From Flavobacteriaceae bacterium (GTDB taxonomy: Bacteria; Bacteroidota; Bacteroidia; Flavobacteriales; Flavobacteriaceae): a stretch of 60,273 bases of DNA. The DNA lies in contig JASBUG010000014.1 of assembly GCA_030148025.1 (NCBI GenBank), positions 1-60,273 of the forward strand, read 5' to 3'. Within the stretch, counting starts at the first letter, position 1. Each line of letters opens with the position of its first letter. Position numbers and translations under genes: made by a program. The notes under the pieces were generated by a model. The model was given only the letters and a program-made list of their open reading frames with translations. It was not told where the DNA came from and did no database searches. This document shows positions 1-9,500 of this stretch, piece by piece.

Positions 1-29
1 AGAAAAAGGGACATAAAATATGCCCCTTT
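1..29 (-). terminator. Terminator downstream of the immunity gene
   Basis: Read on the minus strand, AAAGGG(G)CATA, a short T-rich loop, then TATG(T)CCCTTT forms a hairpin followed by TTTTTCT. It lies just past the stop of the Imm33-like gene and would end the orphan toxin/immunity cassette. Confidence 0.6.
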
Positions 30-47
30 AGTTGTTGGTAATAAAAA

Positions 48-413
48 TTAATCTATAGAATCTAATAGACTTAAATCTTCCCAAACATCAACATAATTAC
101 CATTCTCAGCAATAAGAAATCTATAGCCTGGTTCTAAACCTAGGAATGGGGCTATCAATTGATTCCAATCATCTAAATGCTCTATATGAAGGGGTTGAAA
201 GAAATTTGGGTCATCAGAATATTCTCCAGCCCAGATGTACCAACCTGTGGTATCACCAGAGGGAAAATGCCTTAACCCATGAATTGGCTCTATACCCTCC
301 TTAACATTTAAAGAAATTCCAACTTTTAATTCAAGAGGAGATTCTATAAAATTAGCGCCATATTTTTCACAAATTGTTTTTTGTTGTTCTATTATATTCA
401 TTTTATTAATCAT
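48..413 (-). CDS. Candidate immunity protein, Imm33-like
   Basis: A cytosolic protein of 121 residues without signal peptide or membrane segment. The central block ([19 protein letters not shown]) and the end ([15 protein letters not shown], then VDVWED) resemble, from memory, small proteins annotated as immunity Imm33-domain; no search was run. Its start overlaps the stop of the preceding Rhs toxin tail by 8 bases, the usual toxin-then-immunity order, so it probably neutralises that nuclease-like toxin by direct binding. A second ATG 12 bases inside (MNIIEQQK, position 401) would remove the overlap and is equally possible. The immunity role is inferred from position and resemblance only. Confidence 0.6.
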   Translation of the reverse strand: MINKMNIIEQQKTICEKYGANFIESPLELKVGISLNVKEGIEPIHGLRHFPSGDTTGWYIWAGEYSDDPNFFQPLHIEHLDDWNQLIAPFLGLEPGYRFLIAENGNYVDVWEDLSLLDSID

Positions 414-1275
414 CTAGTAATGGTTTTACAACTCCTGATTGTATCAACGCCTTCATTTTCTTAGAATAAGCACTCATGCGTCCACCTTGTTGTGCAGAAC
501 AGGCTGTACACTGAGGTTGAACTGCTCCTAATGTACGCATATTTGCTTTATTTATATTACCTGTTGTATAATGTTCAACTACTAACGGTGTTTTATGGTC
601 AGCAACCATTGGTGTTGTTGTATTTCCACAATCTACACATGGCTTGTCTTGAACTGAAGCCCTTTGTGCAGAAGTTGTAGCATTATTAGGACGCTTATAT
701 ACTTCATTTGTTACAGGAACATCATCTAACATATTTGCAGATGCTGCCGCATTATTAGCTTTTGCCTTTCCTTTAGGAAGCTTTTTGCTTGCCACAACAG
801 CCACTACGTCAGCAGCAAGCCCTCCTATAGCCTCTGCATCTCCATTTCCAGCCTTTTCAACCCTATCAACTAAATCTCCAGCACCTGAGCTATCATATAG
901 TTCTTCTCCATACTGTTTAACAGCTCCCGAAAATCCACCGCTAGCATATGCGTCCTTAATATTCTGTATCCTCTGCTTACCTTGTTTAAGAGTATTCCCA
1001 AAGTTAGCAATTTGTACTGGAGTAGAACCTTCAGCAATTCCCGATACAATATTTCCAACTCTTTTCCCAAATCCTTTTAGAAATTCCCAACAACTTGGAC
1101 AATTACCATCAGGGTCTGTATAATAGATAGGATTATTCCAAGCATAAGCATAAGGAGATTTATCTATTTGTTCAGGCTCATCTGCCAAAGCATCAACAAC
1201 AAACCACCTTCCTAATGCTGGGTCTTGAAATCTAGCTCCAAAATCATACATATCAAGACCTAAATCATCATTCAT
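406..1275 (-). CDS. Orphan Rhs C-terminal module with HNH-like nuclease toxin (5'-truncated)
   Basis: Residues 1-57 are only the end of an Rhs core ([20 protein letters not shown] ... [11 protein letters not shown]), which in full Rhs proteins closes the shell and precedes the variable toxin. Residues 58-205 are a low-complexity linker. Residues 210-289 carry CVDCG (C213, C216), ADH (H227), H235 and CTAC (C256, C259), a treble-clef/HNH pattern typical of polymorphic nuclease toxins. There is no signal peptide and no shell. The frame stays open for 32 codons upstream (to 1371) in Rhs core sequence, then meets TAA at 1372-1374, with no start codon before the ATG at 1275. I read it as a displaced toxin cassette, probably silent unless recombined into an intact rhs gene. 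Confidence 0.75.
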   Translation of the reverse strand: MNDDLGLDMYDFGARFQDPALGRWFVVDALADEPEQIDKSPYAYAWNNPIYYTDPDGNCPSCWEFLKGFGKRVGNIVSGIAEGSTPVQIANFGNTLKQGKQRIQNIKDAYASGGFSGAVKQYGEELYDSSGAGDLVDRVEKAGNGDAEAIGGLAADVVAVVASKKLPKGKAKANNAAASANMLDDVPVTNEVYKRPNNATTSAQRASVQDKPCVDCGNTTTPMVADHKTPLVVEHYTTGNINKANMRTLGAVQPQCTACSAQQGGRMSAYSKKMKALIQSGVVKPLLDD

Positions 1276-1304
1276 TTCCTTTCCTCCGTAACGATATTTA
1301 AGCC

Positions 1305-1373
1305 CAATATTCGTAGAGTTAACAACCGTATTATACCCTTTATGTTTTAAGCCAAAAGGATAGTAGTTGTTTT
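1305..1373 (-). repeat. 69-bp perfect direct repeat, orphan-module copy
   Basis: Identical over 69 bases, in the same orientation, to 3221-3289 inside the intact rhs gene. It encodes the end of the conserved Rhs core (NNYYPFGLKHKGYNTVVNS region). Similarity drops sharply on both sides, as expected for a recombination arm rather than ordinary gene divergence. Confidence 0.95.
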
Positions 1374-1740
1374 ACCTCACTCCACACTTATTTTAAGTGG
1401 TGTTCGGTGAATCTTGAAGACTATTGTCTTCTGCGATTTCTTCTTGTATTTCAATGAACTTTAAAGCAAGCTACTCAAGTTTTTCATACTAGATCACCCA
1501 CAATTTTGAGCAATGACCCAGTAACGATAATTTATAAATGATAATTGTATGAACTAAGTTAACCCAATTTAATTTAAAGAATGAACATCTTGTTTAAAAT
1601 AAAAAGCCATAGTAGTATATATACATCTTTGTAATTAAATTTTAATTCTACATAGGTATTATCACCTAAACTAATCTTATGACCAGCATACATGGTTATT
1701 TCTACTCTATATTCTTGTTTAATGTCTTCCATTATAAAAC

Positions 1741-1770
1741 AAAGCAGATATACCAAAGTATACCTGCTTT
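1741..1770 (-). terminator. Terminator after ankyrin gene
   Basis: A 13-bp stem with one mismatch (AAAGCAGATATAC / GTATACCTGCTTT), loop CAAA, with GTTTTAT following on the minus strand. It lies 60 bp past the ankyrin stop and would end the second rhs operon, separating it from the orphan cassette. Confidence 0.5.
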
Positions 1771-1829
1771 TATTAATTTTAATTAGTTAACCAGCTCAAA
1801 AGTGTTATCCACTAATTTGAGGCGTGACC

Positions 1830-2414
1830 CTAGCTTTCATACATTAGTTTATATAAAATTTTTACAATGTCAGCATGACCATTATTTGCTGCAAGTGAAA
1901 TTGGTAAATTTCCAAGTTTTGTCTTTACATTTAAGTAAACTCTTTTACTAATTAATTTAATTACTATAGACTTTAACCCTAAGCTTGCAGCCAAATGAAT
2001 GGGATAATTTCCGTCTCTATCTGAACAATCAATGTTTGCATCTTTATCAATTAGAAAACTAGCTATATCCTCATGTTCCAAACCTAAAGCTAATATTAGG
2101 GGAGTTGTACCATCTCTTGTCTCTTCATCAATATTATCTTCATTCAAAACTAATTTTACTCTGTCAATTCTACCCGAATATATAGCACTATGTAAAATAT
2201 TTTCCCCTTCGTCATTCTTTAAATGTATATCAGCTCCTTCATTCAAAAGATAATAATAAAGTTCAGAGTCAGAGTCACTGATAGCATAAGACAACAAAGT
2301 GTCATTGTCCTCATCACTAAAGCGATGATTTATATCAAAATCATGTCTATGCTCTTTCAAAAAATCAATATCATTATTACAGATAGCATCTTTTAACTGC
2401 TCATCATCTATCAT
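1830..2414 (-). CDS. Ankyrin-repeat protein, candidate immunity to the adjacent Rhs toxin
   Basis: 194 residues of about five ankyrin repeats: GADIHLKNDEGENILHSAIYSG, DGTTPLILALGLEHEDIASFLI, DANIDCSDRDGNYPIHLAASLG and LGNLPISLAANNGHADIVKIL, each with the helix-turn-helix G/A-x-x-PL-x-x-A pattern. No signal peptide, so it stays in the cytosol and acts by protein binding. It starts 9 bases after the stop of the large Rhs gene. Ankyrin proteins are a known class of immunity proteins in polymorphic toxin loci, and the position fits that role. Partner specificity is inferred. A terminator follows at 1741-1770. Confidence 0.75.
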   Translation of the reverse strand: MIDDEQLKDAICNNDIDFLKEHRHDFDINHRFSDEDNDTLLSYAISDSDSELYYYLLNEGADIHLKNDEGENILHSAIYSGRIDRVKLVLNEDNIDEETRDGTTPLILALGLEHEDIASFLIDKDANIDCSDRDGNYPIHLAASLGLKSIVIKLISKRVYLNVKTKLGNLPISLAANNGHADIVKILYKLMYES

Positions 2415-2423
2415 AATAGGTTT

Positions 2424-5400
2424 TTAATGGTTATTTGTATTATAGTCTTCATCAATTTGTTTCTTGCTTCTATCTGGTTGTCCTTTTGACTTTTTATCAT
2501 GTGCATTTCTCCTAGCATCCTTTCCTCTTTTCTTTTCAAGTTTTTTCGCTTTATATTTCACATAATCTTCTGATGCAGGCTGTTGAGCTCTTTTTTTCTT
2601 TGCTGCTTCACGTGCAGCTTTTTTAGGATTAACTCGTTTTGCAAGTTTATCAATATTTTTCCCTGCTTTTTTAGGATTCAAAACTAATGAAACTACTGCT
2701 AAAACTGTTTCATCAACACCTAATGCTTCACCAACCCCTGTAACCACTTCATCTGTAACAGTAGCGCCCATATCCAAAATACTCATAGGTTCAACATTAT
2801 TTTGACCAACTTTTTGAGTTGACCTAATCCCTGGAGACTTGGTACTCTTTTCTTTACTACAAGTATTACATGTTGACTCTAAATTGACAACATTGATTTC
2901 ATCTGTAGAAACAATATTACCTCCTTCATCCAAATTGTTAACATAATCAACATTATCCCCTCCTTTATTACTTACCCATGTCAAAGTTCCATCAGCATTT
3001 TTATTCCACTCATCAGACGGAGCCATCCCATCAGGGTCAGTCCAAAATATTGGGTTATTAAATGCATAATTATATGGACTATGTCTTCTCATTTGTTCTG
3101 CTAATGGGTCTAAATTCATCCATCTTGCTAATGCTGGGTCATAATTCCTAGCAGATACATCATACCAACCTAAACCAAGCTCACCTTGATACTCCTTACC
3201 ACCAAACATTCTCTTAAGAGCAATATTCGTAGAGTTAACAACCGTATTATACCCTTTATGTTTTAAGCCAAAAGGATAGTAGTTGTTTTCTTCTTGAATT
3301 TGAAGAGAAACACCAAAAGGGTTGTTTTGGTTAACATCTTTATAGCTTAACCTGATATTTCCTAAATGGTCTTTGTATTGGTATACATATTCATATGCAC
3401 TACCACTAGCATCTATATACCCTTCAGGGTGGTTAAAGAATTTCAATGAACTTCCTTCATACACATAATTGCCAGCATAGTAAGTAGAAACACCAGTACT
3501 GCTTACTGTTTTTTTAAGCTTCACTCCTGTAGCATCGTAAATGTAAGAAATTGTTCCCACATTTACCCCATTGTTTATAGAAACACTAGTTGGTAAGTTT
3601 AAATGATTATAACTTATACTGGTAATACCCTTATTGTCATCTTCTGTCATATTTCCATTGGCATCATAATTATATTCTACACTAGTATTAGCAATTTCTG
3701 AAAATCCAATACTTTCAATAGCACTATCATTTACACTCTTAAGTTTGTTACTACTATTTGACTCGTATACATAGGTTAAATTATCAATTATTCCATAAGT
3801 ATTAAGTGTTGCATGATTCTTTCCATCACGTTTTAATGTATTTATATTACCATTTTTATCGTAAGTAATATCAAATACATCATAGTTTCCATTATAACTT
3901 ATTGCATCGGTAATTCTGTTTAAAGCATCGTAAGCATATTGGTAGTATCTAAGCACATTATCGTTGGCAGTTTTCCACTCGGTTTCAGATATATTACCAT
4001 TGTATAAAGCCACACCTGTTCCACTATGATCTTTTGAGTTATAGTTAATATTAAAACCAAACAGGTCATTACCCAAACTAGCATTAGGGTTATTTATTTG
4101 TGTTAGCCAACCTCTTATATTGTACTTATAATCTACCGTTTGCAATGGGCTACTTGTAGTGTTCCCTACTTTTTTGGTAATAAGCTGCCCTAGTTCGTCA
4201 TAAGTATTTTGTGCAATAAGCTCTTCATCACCACCATTAATGGTTTGTTTATGTTCCAGTAAACGGTTCATATGGTCATATTCAAAAGCATCAACCGTAG
4301 TAATGGTACTAAAGCCTGTTCTTGCATGAGTGGTGGTGGTTTCTAATACAGTACCAGAAAAATCTAAACTACTTTTTATTTTATCTGTGGTATTTAAATA
4401 AGCATTATGACTATACACATAAATAGGTCTGTACTTGCTATCGTAATAGTTTACTGTAGTAATCCAATTATTGGTTCCTAATACACGTACTTTAGTACCA
4501 GTAGCTTGTCCTTTTACATTAGTAATAGGTGTAACTCCATAGGAAGACTCAGAATTTCCAGAAACCTTATCGAAGGTATAATTATCATAATAATTAATAG
4601 TATAAATCTCTGATATGTTGGTAACTGGATAGGCTGCATTAGTATAGTAAATGTCTGTGCCATCAATTGTAATTGAAGGGTCCTTTTTGGTAACATAGTT
4701 ACTACTAACACCATTAACAGTAGTTTGTAAACTTGTTCTAGAAATATTTAAACTCATTTCTCCTGTATAAGCTACCCTTCCAAATTGATCATACTTAGTA
4801 AACAACCACTTGTTTTGAGCTCTTAAATTAGCATCTTGTGTTAGTACTGGCTTATCTAACTGGTTATACACTATATACTCCCAATCTTTTCCAGGTATTT
4901 TTTTCTCAACCAGCCTATTTCTATGATCGTATTTATACTGGTAACACAATTCGCTAAGTTCGGTACCAGAAATATCACTATCATGAACCACTTTTGGCGG
5001 CAAAACATAGGTGAGGTTACCATAATCATCATATACATAATAGGTGTCATGAGCTATACCTGCATTGTATGTTTTCTTTAATACCACACGCCCTTGCTTG
5101 TCTTTAAACTCTTCGGTGCTATGGTTGTTACCAGAGCTATGGTTTTCGTCATAAGTAATGGTTTTAGAAAGCTCTCCAGGATTATAAAACCCTGCATTAG
5201 CCATTAATGTAGGTGTATAGGTATTATTAGCAAAACTTAAAGACACTTTATAATACCTTACCGTAAGGGTGTCGTTGGTTTGGTAGTCAAATTCTATTTC
5301 ATGGCCACCACCCAAACGCCAATCGTAACCTGGTGCAGCCTGTTTTAAAACAAGGCCTTGTGGAGAAGGTTCAAATTCTTTTTCAGAAAAAGGATTGATA

Positions 5401-6092
5401 TTTGTTGTAGTCATTCCAGGAAAATCATCATTGTATTTGGTTGCATCATAATAACTTTTGGTTGCCGATAAAGCATCGGTTTTATAGGCACCACCATTAT
5501 TAGCAAGTGTATAGGGCAAATACTCTTTAGTTTGTCTGCCAAATACATCGTAATCTACATGAGTAATAATATCTTCTTCTGCACTTCCACCACGAATAGC
5601 ATTAGATTGTACAGGTCGTCCTAATCCGTCAAAATACGACACATTCTCTAACACCTCGTCGGTATCAAGCAAAGACACATCTGTAGTTGCTATTCGGGGA
5701 GTTATATTATGAATATAATTTTCATCACTTAAATTAGTAGGCGTTGATGGTGGAGCTACAGGGTTTATGACTACGGATTTAGACCCTCGTGTGATTCCAT
5801 TAGACTTAAAAGTTACCGTACCTGATGTACCATTAGCCCAAGTTACAGACACTTTATAAGTGGTAGGAAACTTTGTATACCACTCTGAAGCAACGGTACC
5901 TCCTGATACAACCCATTGGCGATTAGAATGTATTAACCCATCTGAATACTCATAGGTATGTGTTGTATTACCATTTACAGGAGAAGGTCCTGTAACGGTA
6001 TTTAATTGCGCAAAGATTGTTTGAGCACTTAGTAATAATAACGCTATAATAAGCCCTCTCATATTGTTTATATTTATAACTGTTGTTTTCAT
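2424..6092 (-). CDS. Rhs/YD-repeat 'B' protein with C-terminal basic toxin domain
   Basis: A 1222-residue exported protein. An N-terminal signal peptide (IALLLLSAQTIFAQ) is followed by an Ig-like stretch (to about 110), a DUF6443-type opening (NYIHNITPRIA, then SYFDGLGRPVQSNAIRGG), many YD repeats, and the Rhs core ending YDPALARWMNLDPLAEQ ... NNPIFWTDPDG near residue 1021. The last 200 residues differ from the other Rhs proteins here. They hold ALGVDETVLAVVSLVLNP, then a Lys/Arg-rich end (YKAKKLEKKRGKDARRNAHD, PDRSKKQIDEDY) that looks like a toxin binding nucleic acid; I cannot name its family. It follows a small exported protein and an 'A' Rhs protein, and precedes an ankyrin gene. No type IX sorting domain is present. 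Confidence 0.85.
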   Translation of the reverse strand: MKTTVININNMRGLIIALLLLSAQTIFAQLNTVTGPSPVNGNTTHTYEYSDGLIHSNRQWVVSGGTVASEWYTKFPTTYKVSVTWANGTSGTVTFKSNGITRGSKSVVINPVAPPSTPTNLSDENYIHNITPRIATTDVSLLDTDEVLENVSYFDGLGRPVQSNAIRGGSAEEDIITHVDYDVFGRQTKEYLPYTLANNGGAYKTDALSATKSYYDATKYNDDFPGMTTTNINPFSEKEFEPSPQGLVLKQAAPGYDWRLGGGHEIEFDYQTNDTLTVRYYKVSLSFANNTYTPTLMANAGFYNPGELSKTITYDENHSSGNNHSTEEFKDKQGRVVLKKTYNAGIAHDTYYVYDDYGNLTYVLPPKVVHDSDISGTELSELCYQYKYDHRNRLVEKKIPGKDWEYIVYNQLDKPVLTQDANLRAQNKWLFTKYDQFGRVAYTGEMSLNISRTSLQTTVNGVSSNYVTKKDPSITIDGTDIYYTNAAYPVTNISEIYTINYYDNYTFDKVSGNSESSYGVTPITNVKGQATGTKVRVLGTNNWITTVNYYDSKYRPIYVYSHNAYLNTTDKIKSSLDFSGTVLETTTTHARTGFSTITTVDAFEYDHMNRLLEHKQTINGGDEELIAQNTYDELGQLITKKVGNTTSSPLQTVDYKYNIRGWLTQINNPNASLGNDLFGFNINYNSKDHSGTGVALYNGNISETEWKTANDNVLRYYQYAYDALNRITDAISYNGNYDVFDITYDKNGNINTLKRDGKNHATLNTYGIIDNLTYVYESNSSNKLKSVNDSAIESIGFSEIANTSVEYNYDANGNMTEDDNKGITSISYNHLNLPTSVSINNGVNVGTISYIYDATGVKLKKTVSSTGVSTYYAGNYVYEGSSLKFFNHPEGYIDASGSAYEYVYQYKDHLGNIRLSYKDVNQNNPFGVSLQIQEENNYYPFGLKHKGYNTVVNSTNIALKRMFGGKEYQGELGLGWYDVSARNYDPALARWMNLDPLAEQMRRHSPYNYAFNNPIFWTDPDGMAPSDEWNKNADGTLTWVSNKGGDNVDYVNNLDEGGNIVSTDEINVVNLESTCNTCSKEKSTKSPGIRSTQKVGQNNVEPMSILDMGATVTDEVVTGVGEALGVDETVLAVVSLVLNPKKAGKNIDKLAKRVNPKKAAREAAKKKRAQQPASEDYVKYKAKKLEKKRGKDARRNAHDKKSKGQPDRSKKQIDEDYNTNNH
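3221..3289 (-). repeat. 69-bp perfect direct repeat, intact-rhs copy
   Basis: Second copy of the 69-base identity found at 1305-1373, lying in the Rhs core about 190 bases before the toxin junction (DPDG, near 3030). A crossover between the copies would delete the present toxin and ankyrin gene and fuse the shell in frame to the HNH toxin module. Confidence 0.95.
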
Positions 6093-6106
6093 AACTTTTG
6101 AGTTTC

Positions 6107-6520
6107 TTAATTATAGGTTGTGGTACTTATATTAAATACAAGGTTTTCTGTTTGACCATTTGAGGTCACAGATGATAATATTGCTGATACACCATTGGAA
6201 GTTCCATTTATAGTTAAAGTGCTTTGATAACCATTATTCTCTAAGGTATATTCTATGCTACCTGTAGACGTCTCTGTATTCCAATTTTCTACCTTATTGG
6301 TTATAACATAAGTGGTACTTATGGCATTTCCACTATTTTCCTGACTCCAAACAAATTGATCTCCTGTTTTAACTAGATTTGATTCAAGAGCTATATTATC
6401 ACCATCCAACTCTACACTGTTACTTTCTAATGTAAAATTCAAAGTCTCAGACTGCCCCAAAGCTGTTGTGCTAAACATTAGCAACATGGAACAAATTATA
6501 ATGTGCTTTATATATTGCAT
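6107..6520 (-). CDS. Small exported protein of unknown function between Rhs A and B
   Basis: 137 residues with a clear signal peptide (MLLMFSTTALGQ) and a mature part rich in Thr, Ser, Asn and alternating hydrophobic residues, which suggests an all-beta fold. No family recognised. It sits between the Rhs A gene (17 bases) and the Rhs B gene (14 bases) in one transcript, so it may be a partner, plug or periplasmic chaperone of the shell. The other Rhs pair at 18015-27910 has no counterpart between its A and B genes. Confidence 0.7.
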   Translation of the reverse strand: MQYIKHIIICSMLLMFSTTALGQSETLNFTLESNSVELDGDNIALESNLVKTGDQFVWSQENSGNAISTTYVITNKVENWNTETSTGSIEYTLENNGYQSTLTINGTSNGVSAILSSVTSNGQTENLVFNISTTTYN

Positions 6521-6537
6521 TTTTAAAATTTTTATGG

Positions 6538-9500
6538 TTAGTTTTTATAGTTGTAATTATTTTCACTAATAATTTTTCCATTAGTATCCTTCACTCGTTT
6601 GAGTCTGTTAAACTCATCATATTCATAAGACACCGTATTACCATTAGCATCTCTAATACTTGACACCCCGATATGTGGATCGGTATACCTGTAAATAGTT
6701 ACCATAGCATTTGGTAAATTATCTAATAAACTATTTTCCTGATCGGGGTTAAGGCCTTGAGAAATAATAAAGTTTGAACCAAAATATGGGAGTGCTTCAA
6801 TTTCTGAGTAGGTAGCATTTTCAATTTTAGCTACTAGATATTGCTTATTATATCCCCAGAGATAAACTGTATGAGCACCATTAGTTTGACTAACTTCTTT
6901 TGGATACCCATTGTCATAACTATGTACTTTCATACGTTCCTGCAAACTTGCAGTTCCTTTTGCTGTTTTAACCAACTCTGGTTTGTATATACCAGCTCCC
7001 CAATACTTATAAGAGGTTTCTTGAGTCGATAGTTTTGTTTCAGTAGCTCCTACTTTTTTATAGGATTCTGTTTTAATAGGAACATTTAACATGTTCTTAG
7101 TAATCATTTGATCGTAAACAGTAGTACCAGCATAATCTTGCGGGTAATAATATTTTGTAGTCAGGGTGTCATTATGAGTAGTAGAAGATCGTAACTCCTT
7201 TAATAAATAGCTACTACTATCGTATATGCTTTTTTGATAAGTACTTATAGAATCATTATCAAAAAATCGTTTACTGCTTTTAGCTGAAACTCCTCCGGCT
7301 CTACCTTGCGCGTAAGTAAGTCTGGTTTGAAAAGTAGAATACTCAAGCGTTAAACATTTATTTGGTAAATCACAAGCGGCCGGTGGCGCTGGATTGATCG
7401 CTGTTCCAGGAGCATAAGGCCCTCCAAATCCAGTAAATTTGGCATCTACATAATCGTAATAGAATTTATTATTCGCACCTTGATAAATTCTAACATATTG
7501 AAAATTTCTTGTTGGATTGTTATATACATACAAGGTGGTATTTCCAAAATAGCGATCACTAAAAAACTGTGTTCCTTCACTACTAACTTTTTGAATGTTT
7601 GCCGATGTCCCGATATTTTTATAAACCGCTGCACCATTTTTTTGACCAACACCAAAATCTTTTCTATAAAGGTTTACATTTGGACTAACACCTGTAGAAA
7701 ATACTCCAGCATTTACACCCGTATTAAAGATGTGTTTTATATGACCATTCTTTTCAAGTCCACCTTTTTCTTTTTCAATAACAGTAGCATAGGCAATATA
7801 AGGCCTATAACCACCAGACCATGAACTACCGCGCCTTAACTGGTTTCTTGTATTAATACCTTGAGTTAGATTCATGGTATAATCAATAGTTTCTGAATGC
7901 ATGGTATATTGATGTGTAGTGTAGAATGTTGGCTTGAATAATATAATCCCTGACGATGTAGAACTATTTATGTCATTTCTATAGATATATTCTTTTTCCT
8001 TAACCAAAGTATCGTCATGATTGTAATCTTTAATTGTACTAATTCTAAAACCAGCTCTATTTACCTCTCCGGTACCTACAGTACTATTATTTATTACTTC
8101 TTCACGATGTATTCTTACGGTTGCTGTAGCACTACTTGATTGGTTGACTCCTTTAGCCATTGTTATTTGATATACCCCAACATCTAAATATATGGATCCG
8201 GAGAATGGCCCTGTATAGTGGGTCCAAATCATATTGACCAATTCGTTACAACTACTTTGTTCTACCACCTGATCGTAAGGAATCGTTGGCATTGGTGTAG
8301 ATTTCACAATCGAACTTCTTTTAAACAAATAAGCTTCCGCACTACTGCCACTATCATTGGTATAATCTATTTCATAATGTCCTGCTTCAGTAATATTGAA
8401 TGTAATTTCATCAATATCAGGCGTGTTTCCATATTGGTCAATACAGCACGCGCCACAAGCACTACTACTTCCTCCGTTACCATTAACACTAATATTTGCA
8501 TAAGTAACATCCTGAACAGAGGCTGTAATATCCTCATTCATATAAGGGGTTTTATTAGGCTCAAATAAAAACTCTGTATACCCGCCAGTAGGGTAGGTTA
8601 TTTTTTTCATGGTCCCAATAATGGCTTTGTTAAAATCTGGCGATCTGTCGGCTCCATCAAAACTTATACCACTAATAGTCACTGCTGGATATAAATCGGT
8701 GTTATTTTTGCCGTTATACAACCCTAGGAAATCTTGTGATAATGAGGCTCGGGTCGGTACATTTTGAGGTGAAAAATAGTCAAAAACATAACTGCTTAGA
8801 GTATTATTGGTAGACTTAATTTGAATACTGTCTAGTTTTAATCGTTGGCTATATGCATTTGAGCTTGCTGTCCCAAAATAGCTATGATGTAATTTAAAAC
8901 GTTTTACAATACCTGAATTTGCAAAGTTTTTAATGTCAATTTGATCGATCGCAGATGGCACTCCAAAATCACTACGACTTTTTAAGCTTATATCTATAAT
9001 GGTTTTGGTATTGTGCTTTACTTTAACCAAAGCTAATTGAGATAGCTTATACTCTGTATATTGTGTACTCACATTAGTTGCTGCAGTACTATTTGGACTA
9101 TCATGATCTAGCTCGTTGGTAACAGAACTTGTTTTTATCCATGGTTGATTTTCAATGAGTATATTGTTAAAATCATCGTATTCAAACTCAAAAGTATCTA
9201 AGCCATTTGGTGATACAATTTTAGTAAGTACCCAAGAAGAGTTATAGTTTTGTACCACAGCATTAGTTGTACTTTGTGACCCTGTATCTGGATTGATTAC
9301 CTTGGTCGTTTCTGCCTGATCAAAATAAAACTTTGTGCCATCCTCTCCAGTAACAATCCAATTTGTAATATATTCAGGAGAGGCATTAAAAACAGCTGTT
9401 GCCTTTATACGTGGGTTGTTTAAAGCTACAAACTCATCATTTTCCATATCATATACAAAATGGTCACTTATACCTAAGGCACTAAATGAAAAATAATCTG

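Larger units (their letters stand above)
1276..1829. other. Intergenic stretch: Rhs core remnant, then degenerate DNA
   Basis: Positions 1276-1371 translate on the minus strand, in frame with the orphan module, as Rhs core (NNYYPFGLKHKGYN ... YRYGGKE). From 1374 to about 1560 no coding or homologous sequence is evident. A 60-codon minus frame at 1574-1756 begins inside a terminator hairpin and has no recognisable features, so I do not call it a gene. The stretch looks like the scar left between a displaced cassette and the current end of the rhs operon. Confidence 0.6.

Noticed and set aside
1574..1756. A 60-codon minus frame after the ankyrin gene
   Set aside because: It starts inside a 13-bp terminator stem, has no recognisable motif or initiation signal, and lies in a degenerate region.
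4514..4714. Open frames inside the large rhs genes, such as this one
   Set aside because: They are antisense or off-frame shadows of YD-repeat coding sequence; their low-complexity translations have no domain.
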